Assembly: GCF_026191355.1 (NCBI RefSeq)
Contig: NZ_JAPHOQ010000014.1
Span: 62,001-126,000, forward strand
Length of the DNA: 64,000 nucleotides
Direction: 5' to 3'
Origin: Legionella sheltonii
GTDB lineage: Bacteria > Pseudomonadota > Gammaproteobacteria > Legionellales > Legionellaceae
Shown: positions 9,693 to 18,278 of the stretch, piece after piece
How the letters are laid out: every line of letters starts with the position of its first letter
Numbering within the stretch: position 1 is the first letter of the stretch
Made by a program: the position numbers and the translations under genes
Notes under the pieces: model-generated
Databases searched by the model: none
The model's input: the letters and a program-made list of their open reading frames with translations, nothing else
What the model was told of the DNA's origin: nothing

Positions 9693-10250
9693 CTATGCCA
9701 AAATGCTTGTGGTAAGCGCGTTGAGTTGTTTTGTATCTGGATCATGGATACTCACTGCAGCTACTGCAGGTAAATTCAGGAAATGTTCTGCCTCTTCCCA
9801 TTCAATTTCAGCGGGGAATAACTTTAGATGAGGAAGGCATTTATTTAAAAGGGTACAAAAAGCCAAATCCGCTGGGAAGGGGCGAACATGGGTGTATCCA
9901 AGACTCATCACCGCCATGGCTTCTGAAATGGTAGCCACACCGGGTAGGTAATTGAATGAATAAACGTTGGCGGTTTGGGCAATTGCGGGTAGATAACCAG
10001 GGCTAGTTGCAAAATGCACACCTGCCTGATAACAATTTTCAAGTTGTTGAGTATCAATCACACCGCCAGCAGCAATTTTAAGAGACGGGTAGAGGGCAAT
10101 TGCTTGAGCTAATAATTTTTGATCGGTTGAATTAATTTCAACTAAGTCAAAACCAGCTTCTTTAATTTGTTGTAATCGTTCAAACAAAAAATTGTCTACA
10201 TCCAGTGATATAATTACAGATTGATTGCCTAGTAACTTATCTAAGATCAT
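9693..10250 (-). CDS. KDPG/KHG aldolase-like protein lacking the catalytic lysine (185 aa)
   Basis: The fold signature is that of 2-keto-3-deoxy-6-phosphogluconate aldolase (Eda): LVEINS (Glu39, aligning with the catalytic Glu), AAGGVID, FATSPGY, LPGVATISE and FPAD. In active Eda the Schiff-base lysine sits in K-F-F-P-A; here the same place reads R-P-F-P-A with Arg123. Class I aldolase chemistry should therefore be lost. The protein is also somewhat short for the family (usually about 205-215). The gene is not near edd, zwf or glk, so it is not in an Entner-Doudoroff cluster. It could be a divergent aldolase, a binding protein or a decaying paralogue. Confidence 0.75.
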   Translation of the reverse strand: MILDKLLGNQSVIISLDVDNFLFERLQQIKEAGFDLVEINSTDQKLLAQAIALYPSLKIAAGGVIDTQQLENCYQAGVHFATSPGYLPAIAQTANVYSFNYLPGVATISEAMAVMSLGYTHVRPFPADLAFCTLLNKCLPHLKLFPAEIEWEEAEHFLNLPAVAAVSIHDPDTKQLNALTTSILA

Positions 10251-10405
10251 AGTGAGTCCTACGGTGATGTATATTATTTTTTAGTAAACTTTGCTTCAAA
10301 TGAGCATAAAGTTTAATGTTAGAAGAGTTAGATTGTATTGGCAAGTAGATTAATGATTCTTGGTTAAAGAAATTAAGGATATTAGTGAGTTGGAAGAAAT
10401 GAATG

Positions 10406-10438
10406 TGTAACCCGAATATATTTTCAGGTTACATTTTT
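10406..10438 (-). terminator. Stem-loop terminator after the 560-aa gene
   Basis: A 7-bp stem TGTAACC/GGTTACA is extended by three more pairs past one mismatch. It lies about 20 bases beyond the minus-strand stop at 10455. The plus side carries five T and the minus side a T-rich run, so it may act in both directions. Confidence 0.55.
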
Positions 10439-10454
10439 CCGAAGTATAAAACAA

Positions 10455-12137
10455 TTAGGCAGCAGGGGCGGAGGGTGAGATGGTATCTGGCTCTTGAAAT
10501 TGTTGCTCCAAGACCCCTTTTTCTGGAGTGACATTCTCCTTATAGGCTTCCTCAAATTCAGCCATATGCTTCAGGAACGTATTCATTGTGACTTCAGGCA
10601 CGGGTGTTTGTTTTAACATTTCCTTTATATTATCCAGGGCAGATGGCTTATCTTTTGATTGGTTTTTTTTGGCTTCATCTGTTAAGAATTTATCGGCTTC
10701 CTCCTTCACTCGTGGATCTTGAATTTCATCGACAAATTTAAATAATTTACCCCAAGTTGTTTGGCTACCTGGCTTTTGTCCTTTACTGAGAGTTTGGACA
10801 AATGCAGCGTTAAAAATTTGTTGTGGCGTAATCTTTGGAGTTGAAGTGGCTTTAGACGATTGTGTCGCTGTCGGTGTTGGGGGCAATGAAATGTTACTCG
10901 GACTTGTGATGCTGGGGCGCGGTGATTTCAAAGCTAATGGGTCATTCGGTTGTTGTTGCAAAGTTTGCTGTACATTTGCTCGCGTGGATTGCATTAACCT
11001 CGTCTGGTTTTCTAGCATTGTTTTTTGTACTTTGTTTTGTGCAAGACTCACTGCATTGAGGTCTAATGCTTTATCATTCTCTGCAATACTTTTCGCGTTG
11101 AATTCTAATGCCTCTTTTTTGGTGTCTTTTACAACATCTCTTACGACTTGAATGTCTTTTTTCTCACGTTGGAACGCTTTTTGCGCTTCCTCTTTTTGGG
11201 TTGGGGTCATCTGATCAAAGGATTCCCCTTTTTTGATTAGAAAATAATTTCCATCCTTATCTTTGACAATTTCTTTATTTCTAGGAATAACAAAAGCAGC
11301 ATCTTTCATGCTAGAGGGTTTTCCCTGAGCATCAACGAATTGTTTTCCGCCTTCTTTTTTAGTTGCTATTATATCATTTAAGTTGGCAATTTTTGATTCA
11401 ATGGCATTAAGCTGATGTCCTTTTGCATAAATTTGCTCGTCGGTTAGCTTTAATTTGGGATCCATCATGTCATCTGCGATTTGATTGGCCTCTTTTTGGA
11501 GTTTTTCAATCTCAGCTCGAATTTCTGTTTCTGATTTTTCTTCGAACTTAGGAGCATCGTCTAGACTCTTCTCCATCGCATCATATTTACTTTCAATTAA
11601 TTTGCGGTCTTGCTTTAACTGTTTTGAACGGTTCTCAAGTTTTTTTCGATCTTCTTCAAGTTGTTTTATCGTCTCATTATACCCTTTTATTGCTTCCTGA
11701 GTTGCTTTGTTTGGTTCAGGAGGGGCTGCTTTTTGTTGCGCTTTTTGCTCATCTTTCATTATTTTTTCTTGTTGCATTGCGATCAACTCATTTTGAGCTT
11801 TTTTAGCTTCTGCTTCATCCTCTTCCATGAGAAAATGAAAAAAGGCTCTTCGTTGTTCCGCCATCCTGATTTCTTCTTGGAGCTGTTGTTGCTGCCATTC
11901 TTCAATATCTCTCTGTAGTTCTTTTTCAGTAACAAGTCTCTCGGTTGTTGTTTCTCCGGCAGGGGTCAACAAGAAACGTCTTAGACTATCAGAGTCTTGT
12001 AGGCCGAAGAGACTTAGATTTATTGAAGAATTAGGATCATCTTCTATCTTCGCTTTATAAGCTGAAGCGAGTTTCTGATCTAGGGCTTGATATTCAACGG
12101 GTGTAAGCTCTTCTGACAGGGATTTCGCTATCGTCAT
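10455..12137 (-). CDS. Highly charged coiled-coil protein, candidate Dot/Icm effector (560 aa)
   Basis: No domain is recognised. Residues about 75-240 form near-continuous coiled coil rich in Gln, Glu and Lys. A middle segment (about 270-400) is also helical, with a Ser/Thr/Pro-rich linker (about 405-440) before a C-terminal helical domain. The tail ends in an acidic stretch and PSAPAA. There is no signal peptide. The start is supported by an AGAGGA site. The coiled coil, lack of housekeeping homology and position between two other effector-like genes suggest a translocated protein, but no PmrA box is seen. Ordinary structural roles remain possible. Confidence 0.5.
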   Translation of the reverse strand: MTIAKSLSEELTPVEYQALDQKLASAYKAKIEDDPNSSINLSLFGLQDSDSLRRFLLTPAGETTTERLVTEKELQRDIEEWQQQQLQEEIRMAEQRRAFFHFLMEEDEAEAKKAQNELIAMQQEKIMKDEQKAQQKAAPPEPNKATQEAIKGYNETIKQLEEDRKKLENRSKQLKQDRKLIESKYDAMEKSLDDAPKFEEKSETEIRAEIEKLQKEANQIADDMMDPKLKLTDEQIYAKGHQLNAIESKIANLNDIIATKKEGGKQFVDAQGKPSSMKDAAFVIPRNKEIVKDKDGNYFLIKKGESFDQMTPTQKEEAQKAFQREKKDIQVVRDVVKDTKKEALEFNAKSIAENDKALDLNAVSLAQNKVQKTMLENQTRLMQSTRANVQQTLQQQPNDPLALKSPRPSITSPSNISLPPTPTATQSSKATSTPKITPQQIFNAAFVQTLSKGQKPGSQTTWGKLFKFVDEIQDPRVKEEADKFLTDEAKKNQSKDKPSALDNIKEMLKQTPVPEVTMNTFLKHMAEFEEAYKENVTPEKGVLEQQFQEPDTISPSAPAA

Positions 12138-12221
12138 ATATATATCCTCTTACAGCATATTTTAATTATATAATATCGGTCAATAAAACACCAAAGGTTG
12201 GCTGTTTTTAAAATAGGTCTG

Positions 12222-15200
12222 TTACATACTATAGTTAATTGCCTCTTTTTGGGAAGAAGCTTTCGGGATACTTTGCGAATTTTTTACTGGAAATATAGAG
12301 GGATGATGAGGTATTGGGCTATGGCGGTCTTCTAACAGGTGTGCGTCACTACTGTTATCCAAAAGTGTACGTAACAAACAATGACTGCTTGAGTGCGGGA
12401 TCAATTCATAACGCCGGGGATCACTTGAGTAATATTCTGCATCGTTTAAAGTCGTGTGCAATTTAAGATCTTCATCTGCAAATGCCCAATGGTATAAATG
12501 ACCGCGTTGACTTTCTATAAAAGATAATAACGTTTGTTTCACAGCGCAGGCTTGGTTATCGATCCAGTTACAAGCGATAGCGGTTCCTTTTGCACTGGTT
12601 GCAAACAAGACACCCAAGGATTGATCCCATATTTTACCCAGCGTACATATGATACTGCCTAAAGCATAAGCAAGAATACGCGTTATAGGATTTAAAAGAG
12701 TAAGTCCTATACGTGCAGCAAGCGAGATGAAATCAAGAAGAGGCAAGATAAGGAGATTTTTGGCTAATTGTAACAGCGGTATGCATAGGGCACGAACACT
12801 ATTAATGCAGAGATTGAAGAATTGATTATCAGAAAAATGCCCAAATGGCCAGGTAAAACCATAAAGCGGGGAAAACCTGAAATTGACTACAAAATTCTCG
12901 GAGGGTGGCCGTGTAGAAAAGAAAAGTAGTAATTCGCCTGTATCACTGATGTTACCCAGAATTGCAAGTGTTTTAGTGAATAGATTCGTAATCCCACGAA
13001 AGGGTACATGGATAAATAGGGCGCTTGCCTCAAGCAGCGGAATAGTAAGTAGCGCTAAAATAAAATCAGTGCTGGCTGCAAGAATTTGCTTGCTGAGATT
13101 TTTAAACAGCCTCCAACTTTTTACCAAACCTTTGAGAAAACCATCATAAAATCCATAATGGTAGCCTTCAAAAAAAGGAGCGATACCTAGTTTCCCTAAG
13201 TTTACAAAAAATTTGCATAGCCACTTACAAGTCCCTAAAAACCAATCATCACCAGGGTGCATAATTGTATCATAAATAGCAGCTCCGCCTTTTCCACCTA
13301 ATGCAGCGTAATTGGTATAAGGAAATTCCCCCATTTCACGTCCTAGCGAGGGAATTACTTTTGTTAAACCATAACCTAAACTAAGTGCCAAAGAAGCGAT
13401 AATGGCAATTTCCGCTGGATCTTCTTTGAGTACATTCACCGCCTCAACAAAAAATTTATCTAGGTTGCCCCCTGCCACAACGCTTTGCCAGTAGGTTATC
13501 GATGCTGAGATCGCTTCAGAAATTGTGCCATGACTCATCCAATGAGCTAATTTTTGTGTTGGTTCAATGCCTGAGATTAAGCCATGTAAGTGTAATTTGG
13601 TTAAAATCGATTTAAGGAGTTCGGGAGCAAGTACTGCGCCACCACCGTAAGCATACGCAGCCATAGCTAAAGTACCAATCAAGGGATTCTTTTCGCTGAC
13701 GTCGATAAAAAAACTGGCGATATGGCGTATTACTTCTAATGCTCGATGAAAAGGATTGTCATAAGCATGGGGGCTTGGTGGATGATTGGAGCGTGCAATG
13801 ATGTAGGGACTGTCGCTAATTCGTTCTTTAATGAATTCTTCTAAGGTTTGCCCTGTAGTTAAAAGCCCTTTATTTTCTAAAGCCAAGATCAAAGAGCTTC
13901 TTGCTTTAGCGCGTTTTTTTTGTTGTTTCTTCAGTTCAACGGGATCTTTGGGAGGGAGGTGTGTTTCATGGACATGATTGAAAAAATCGTCATGTAAGTC
14001 ATGAATAATAAAACGATGCATGCTTTTATAGAATTTATGGAAAAATCGAGGTATTCGCGAAATAAACGCATTAAGTTTAAGACCAACACGTTCAGGCAAA
14101 TAGAGATGGCGCTTGCTGACTTGTCCTAAAGTATATAAATCTTGTCCATCCGGTAATGGATAGAAAAGCCCCTCATGAATGAAATAACGTAATTGCACCA
14201 ATTTGTTTTCTTGTCTTATCAGGGCGAGTTGTTCATTAGCAATAATTGCCCAGCTCCCATGGGGTAACTGGTTAAGTAATTTTTTTGCTTTTTTTGTGTT
14301 ATGTACAAATATTGGTTCGCTAGAACTACCTATTAGTTGGTTAATTAAGATTTTTAAATCAGGATAACCTTTTTGTGGAAAACCTTGCAGCCTGTAGTAG
14401 GGGGTTATTTGGGTTATTGTAAGACCATCCAAGCGCTTTAATACTTCGGTTTTATGTTCAGGCTTAGCATTTATTGATAAATAATTGATCCAATCATGGC
14501 CATCTCGCCATAATTTACTAAAAAAAGCTGCAAGCTGTGCGAATCGATTTGCAGGGAGATTGCTCAAATTTGCGGCATGGGGTAACTTGTAATAGTCACA
14601 GATAACCCTTAGAGCATCATCCAAATCCTTGCTGTTATGTCCTATATGGAGTTCACTGTCCCAAACAAGGCACGGGTGTGTTGCTTCATGGTTTTTTAAG
14701 ATATGGCTAAAGTCCATTTGGTCTTGTCGTGACACGGAATAAACACGGTTAAAAGAATAATTCTGCGCCGTTTTATGAGACTCATAAAAAATATCCCCTA
14801 GCGTACCTTCCGATACGAGGGGAGTTGTTGATATTAAGCGATTTTGATTTGAGCAATGTCCTATAATATCAATCACTTGTTTTTTTAGTGCCTGATGTCC
14901 CTTATGGTCCTGGCTGGTTAATTTACGCTCTTTTTTTAACAATTTTTTTAATGAATCAATGCATTCATTGGCAAGTTGCAGCTTTTGTTCTTGTGCCGGA
15001 GTTAGTGGCTGACTGTAACTGGCTGAACGTACTCGGTAGCGATGAACTTTGCTTATGATGTTAGCGACCAATGAAGAAGGGCGCTCTCCTGGAAGAAGTT
15101 GGATTAGATCTGCCTGTTGGGTGAATAACATAAGCTGCACTGTTTTTTTATCATGGTTGGCAATTAAGCGCAGTCTGTCACCTCCAGGGAGGAGGTATTC

Positions 15201-15347
15201 CATGTTATAATGCCCGTATAGTACGGCCCCTGCTTCATGGCTGAATGGACTTCCAGTCACAGTAGGTAGTGCGTGATGGCTAAACGGGGTAATGGTTAAG
15301 GGAACGATAATTTGTGTGTGCCCTTTTGTCGTTACAAAATCAGACAT
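12222..15347 (-). CDS. Very large membrane-associated hypothetical, candidate effector (1041 aa)
   Basis: I recognise no enzyme family. The N-terminal half (to about residue 540) is soluble, and a basic helical segment KKQQKKRAKARS lies at about 490-500. The second half has many hydrophobic helices (about 560-930) with a multi-pass or hairpin look. The C-terminus is polar, Ser/His-rich and ends KEAINYSM. The frame is open to 15422, but AAAGGA sits 8 bases before ATG 15347 (start MSDFVTTKG), which I prefer. Size, absence of a signal peptide and membrane helices resemble Legionella effectors that target host membranes. It is transcribed away from era. Confidence 0.5.
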   Translation of the reverse strand: MSDFVTTKGHTQIIVPLTITPFSHHALPTVTGSPFSHEAGAVLYGHYNMEYLLPGGDRLRLIANHDKKTVQLMLFTQQADLIQLLPGERPSSLVANIISKVHRYRVRSASYSQPLTPAQEQKLQLANECIDSLKKLLKKERKLTSQDHKGHQALKKQVIDIIGHCSNQNRLISTTPLVSEGTLGDIFYESHKTAQNYSFNRVYSVSRQDQMDFSHILKNHEATHPCLVWDSELHIGHNSKDLDDALRVICDYYKLPHAANLSNLPANRFAQLAAFFSKLWRDGHDWINYLSINAKPEHKTEVLKRLDGLTITQITPYYRLQGFPQKGYPDLKILINQLIGSSSEPIFVHNTKKAKKLLNQLPHGSWAIIANEQLALIRQENKLVQLRYFIHEGLFYPLPDGQDLYTLGQVSKRHLYLPERVGLKLNAFISRIPRFFHKFYKSMHRFIIHDLHDDFFNHVHETHLPPKDPVELKKQQKKRAKARSSLILALENKGLLTTGQTLEEFIKERISDSPYIIARSNHPPSPHAYDNPFHRALEVIRHIASFFIDVSEKNPLIGTLAMAAYAYGGGAVLAPELLKSILTKLHLHGLISGIEPTQKLAHWMSHGTISEAISASITYWQSVVAGGNLDKFFVEAVNVLKEDPAEIAIIASLALSLGYGLTKVIPSLGREMGEFPYTNYAALGGKGGAAIYDTIMHPGDDWFLGTCKWLCKFFVNLGKLGIAPFFEGYHYGFYDGFLKGLVKSWRLFKNLSKQILAASTDFILALLTIPLLEASALFIHVPFRGITNLFTKTLAILGNISDTGELLLFFSTRPPSENFVVNFRFSPLYGFTWPFGHFSDNQFFNLCINSVRALCIPLLQLAKNLLILPLLDFISLAARIGLTLLNPITRILAYALGSIICTLGKIWDQSLGVLFATSAKGTAIACNWIDNQACAVKQTLLSFIESQRGHLYHWAFADEDLKLHTTLNDAEYYSSDPRRYELIPHSSSHCLLRTLLDNSSDAHLLEDRHSPIPHHPSIFPVKNSQSIPKASSQKEAINYSM

Positions 15348-15483
15348 CGGAACCATCCTTTGTTCACATAGTGCACAGGATACTTGGTTTTTTGATGAAA
15401 TATCAAGTAGGACTGGATACAAATCTGGAAATTTTATAGTGTCACTGATAAAATGTTTTAAAAATAAACAGGAATCTATTTTA

Positions 15484-16368
15484 ATGACTAGTTATTGTGG
15501 TTATATTGCTTTAGTTGGTAGGCCTAATGTAGGTAAATCAACACTCCTTAATTGTATTTTGCAGCAAAAAGTCAGCATTACCTCGAGAAAGCCACAAACA
15601 ACCCGGCACAGTATCTTGGGGATACGTACCGAGGGTGATTATCAATTTGTTTATGTCGATACACCTGGAATCCATCAGGGAAGTAAAAAAGCAATGAATC
15701 GCATGATGAATAAAACGGCAATTAGTGTATTGCGTGATGTTGATGTGATTGCTTTTTTAGTTGATGGAACTCATTGGCAAGAAGAAGATGAATACGTTTT
15801 AAGTTTGGTCAAACAGGCTAAAGTACCTTGTATTTTGGTGGTCAATAAAGTAGATAAAATTGATGATAAAACTCAGTTGTTACCATGGATAGAGGAAATG
15901 AGTCAACGACATGAGTTTGCAGCAATCATTCCTATATCTGCAAAAACAGGGGTACAAGTCGATGAGCTTCAAGATAAATTACAGAACTATCTGCCCGAGG
16001 GGCCTCATCTGTTTCCTGATGACCAATTGACTGATCGGCCTATCAAATTTTTATGTGCTGAATTATTGCGTGAAAAGATTTTCCGTTTTTGCGGACAAGA
16101 ATTACCTTATTCTGTTACTGTAGACATTGAATCTTATAAAGATGAAGGTGCGCTTGTGCGTATTCATGCATTGATTCTTGTGGATAAAGACAATCATAAA
16201 CGTATGATTATTGGTGATAAGGGACAAAAATTAAAGGAAATGGCTACCACTGCACGGATGGATATGGAAAAGCTATTAGGTAAAAAAGTATTCTTACAGT
16301 GCTGGTGCAAAGTAAAATCAGGCTGGTCGGATGACGAGCGTATATTAAAACAATTAGGCTATGAATAA
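15484..16368 (+). CDS. era: GTPase Era (294 aa)
   Basis: Era is the Ras-like GTPase that binds 16S rRNA and assists 30S assembly. The G1 motif GRPNVGKS is at residues 12-19, G3 is DTPG, and G4 is NKVD. A C-terminal KH domain contains IIGDKGQKLKEM. The open frame extends upstream to 15292, but that part overlaps the divergent gene and has no family homology. ATG 15484 with AGGA at 15470-15473 gives the normal start. The stop overlaps recO by 8 bases. The usual upstream partners lepB and rnc are absent here, replaced by the large divergent gene. Confidence 0.96.
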   Translation: MTSYCGYIALVGRPNVGKSTLLNCILQQKVSITSRKPQTTRHSILGIRTEGDYQFVYVDTPGIHQGSKKAMNRMMNKTAISVLRDVDVIAFLVDGTHWQEEDEYVLSLVKQAKVPCILVVNKVDKIDDKTQLLPWIEEMSQRHEFAAIIPISAKTGVQVDELQDKLQNYLPEGPHLFPDDQLTDRPIKFLCAELLREKIFRFCGQELPYSVTVDIESYKDEGALVRIHALILVDKDNHKRMIIGDKGQKLKEMATTARMDMEKLLGKKVFLQCWCKVKSGWSDDERILKQLGYE

Positions 16369-17050
16369 GACGATAGAGGCTTGGGTTTTACATAAGAAAT
16401 GGTCTGGAGATACGAGTGCTCAAGTGAGCTTTTTTACGCGCGAGTTAGGATTGATTCAGTGCCTTTATAAAGGGGGTCGCACACCTAAAAAACAAGCCCT
16501 TTTACAACCTTTTACGCCTTTATGGGTAAGTCTTTCGGAACGTCATGAGAGACATTATGCACAAACTGTTGAAAGTATTTCCCCAACACTTTACCTTACC
16601 GGCAGCTCGCTTTTTGCGGGCTTATATGTCAATGAAATTCTCTATTATGCACTAAGCCCTAACTATTCTGATGCAACCTTATTTGATGCCTATCTATTTA
16701 CTATGAATGGCCTTGCGTCTACCAGGGAGCGATTGATGATTGAAGCCTTGTTAAGGCGTTTTGAGTGGACTTTACTTCATGCATGTGGTTATTCCTTTTC
16801 ATTAACGCAAGAGGCAAGAACGGAAAATTTGATTGTTGAAGAGGTATGTTATCAATTTGTTGCGGGTGAAGGCTTCGTTGAAGACAGTAGGGGGATTCCA
16901 GGCGCGCATATTCTTGCATTGGCACAAGATAATTTAAATGAAGCTCCCTATCTCAAATCAGCAAAAATGATTATGCGACAAGCAATAGATCATCTTTTAG
17001 GTGGACGTGAGATTAAGACAAGGGCTTTGTATTTTGCAGAAGTAAAATAA
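16361..17050 (+). CDS. recO: DNA repair protein RecO (229 aa)
   Basis: RecO anneals single strands and loads RecA in the RecFOR pathway. The N-terminal OB-fold begins EAWVLHKKWSGDTSAQVSFF with the typical GRTPKK stretch. The helical C-terminal domain includes RFEWTLLHACGY, the RecO family signature around the 'LL...G' helix. The cysteine pattern of zinc-binding RecO proteins is not obvious, as in many gamma-proteobacteria. It overlaps era by 8 bases and precedes pdxJ by 135 bases in the conserved era-recO-pdxJ order. Confidence 0.94.
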   Translation: MNKTIEAWVLHKKWSGDTSAQVSFFTRELGLIQCLYKGGRTPKKQALLQPFTPLWVSLSERHERHYAQTVESISPTLYLTGSSLFAGLYVNEILYYALSPNYSDATLFDAYLFTMNGLASTRERLMIEALLRRFEWTLLHACGYSFSLTQEARTENLIVEEVCYQFVAGEGFVEDSRGIPGAHILALAQDNLNEAPYLKSAKMIMRQAIDHLLGGREIKTRALYFAEVK

Positions 17051-17185
17051 ATAAGTGTGAATAACAGTATGGTTCACGAAACGATCCAGAAAAAACGTAT
17101 TTCTGTTCCAAGCTTAAATAAATGGGGTTCTTGCTCTAGGCCATGATGGACCTTATACTCTTTATTTTATTTAGTAAGGTGTTGA

Positions 17186-17932
17186 ATGAATAAGCCAATA
17201 TTATTAGGTGTCAATATTGATCATATAGCTACTGTACGTCAAGCACGCGGAACACGCTACCCTGATCCGGTTCAAGCTGCTATGGATGCAGAAGAAGCTG
17301 GTGCTGATGGCATTACTTTACATATGAGAGAGGATTTACGCCATATCCAGGCTCGCGATGTACGTTTGATTAAGCAAGTATTACAAACGCGAATGAATCT
17401 TGAATTGGCAGTAACTGACGCGATGCTCGATTTTGCAGAGGAAATTGCACCTGAACATACCTGTTTGGTTCCAGAAAAGCGAGAAGAGATAACCACAGAA
17501 GGTGGTTTAGATGTACTCACACATCGAAAATCGGTAGAAGATGCAGTAAGACGTTTGCAGGCTATAGGAAGTGAAGTTTCATTATTCATCGATCCAGAAC
17601 GTGATCAAATTACGGCAGCAGCAGATGTTGGCGCCCCTGTGATTGAATTGCATACAGGTTGTTATGCTGATGCCGTTCATGTTGAGCAGCAACAGCGAGA
17701 ATTAGAACGGATAAGACACGCTGCGGAATATGCGGCGAGCTTAAATTTGATTGTTAATGCAGGCCATGGTCTTAATTATTATAATGTGCAACCTATAGCG
17801 GCTATAAACGAATTACACGAACTTAACATTGGCCATGCGATTATTGCCCGAGCTTTATTTTGTGGTATGAAAGAGGCAGTGAGACACATGCGTCAACTCA
17901 TGCAGGAAGCAAGATTTTATGTCAGCATCTGA
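17186..17932 (+). CDS. pdxJ: Pyridoxine 5'-phosphate synthase PdxJ (248 aa)
   Basis: PdxJ condenses 3-amino-2-oxopropyl phosphate with deoxyxylulose 5-phosphate to make vitamin B6 (PNP). Family motifs are clear: [17 protein letters not shown] at the start, [29 protein letters not shown] and NAGHGLNY. The length is normal. An AAGG site lies before the ATG. A decayed oxidoreductase gene begins inside its last codons. Confidence 0.97.
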   Translation: MNKPILLGVNIDHIATVRQARGTRYPDPVQAAMDAEEAGADGITLHMREDLRHIQARDVRLIKQVLQTRMNLELAVTDAMLDFAEEIAPEHTCLVPEKREEITTEGGLDVLTHRKSVEDAVRRLQAIGSEVSLFIDPERDQITAAADVGAPVIELHTGCYADAVHVEQQQRELERIRHAAEYAASLNLIVNAGHGLNYYNVQPIAAINELHELNIGHAIIARALFCGMKEAVRHMRQLMQEARFYVSI

Positions 17933-18273
17933 CGTTATTGTTATTCGGATTACTGGGGATTCAGGTGATGTTGTCTAATTAGTGGGAGAGCACTCACTAT
18001 TAGTGCCGCATTGACTGGTCGTGATGTGCGGACTTTACCTGATTTTCCTGCCTAAATTCGAGCCCCGCAGGCACTGTGGCTGGGGTTTTTGGTTTTCAAC
18101 TGAATGGCAGAGCATGCTATTTTTACCGCGGGTGAGTCGCTTGATGTAGTGGTTGCTCAAAATCTCGCTGCATTAAAAAATTCTTCGCAACATTTGAATC
18201 AAGGTGATTTGCTGATTAGCAATTAGCACAGCTATCAGGTCATTTGTTCCAAGTGTTAGTGCTCGCAAGATGA
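17919..18273 (+). pseudogene. Remnant of 2-oxoacid:ferredoxin oxidoreductase alpha subunit (korA type)
   Basis: ATG 17919 overlaps the end of pdxJ and opens [17 protein letters not shown], the N-terminus of 2-oxoglutarate/2-oxoacid:acceptor oxidoreductase alpha subunits. It soon hits a stop. The rest of the family's N-terminal domain continues in shifted frames: SAALTGRDVRTLPDFPA, then an in-frame TAA where the family has Glu, then IRAP; a shift to AGTVAGVFGFQLN; and another shift to FTAGESLDVVVAQNLAALK. I count at least three frameshifts and one nonsense codon. Only about 115 codons of a gene normally near 600 remain, and no beta subunit follows. The neighbouring minus gene begins right after the remnant. 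The motif matches are strong; the exact substrate class is inferred. Confidence 0.8.
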
Positions 18274-18278
18274 ATGCC

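Noticed and set aside
15292-15483. 64-residue N-terminal extension of Era
   Set aside because: Overlaps the divergent gene and has no Era homology; ATG 15484 has AGGA.
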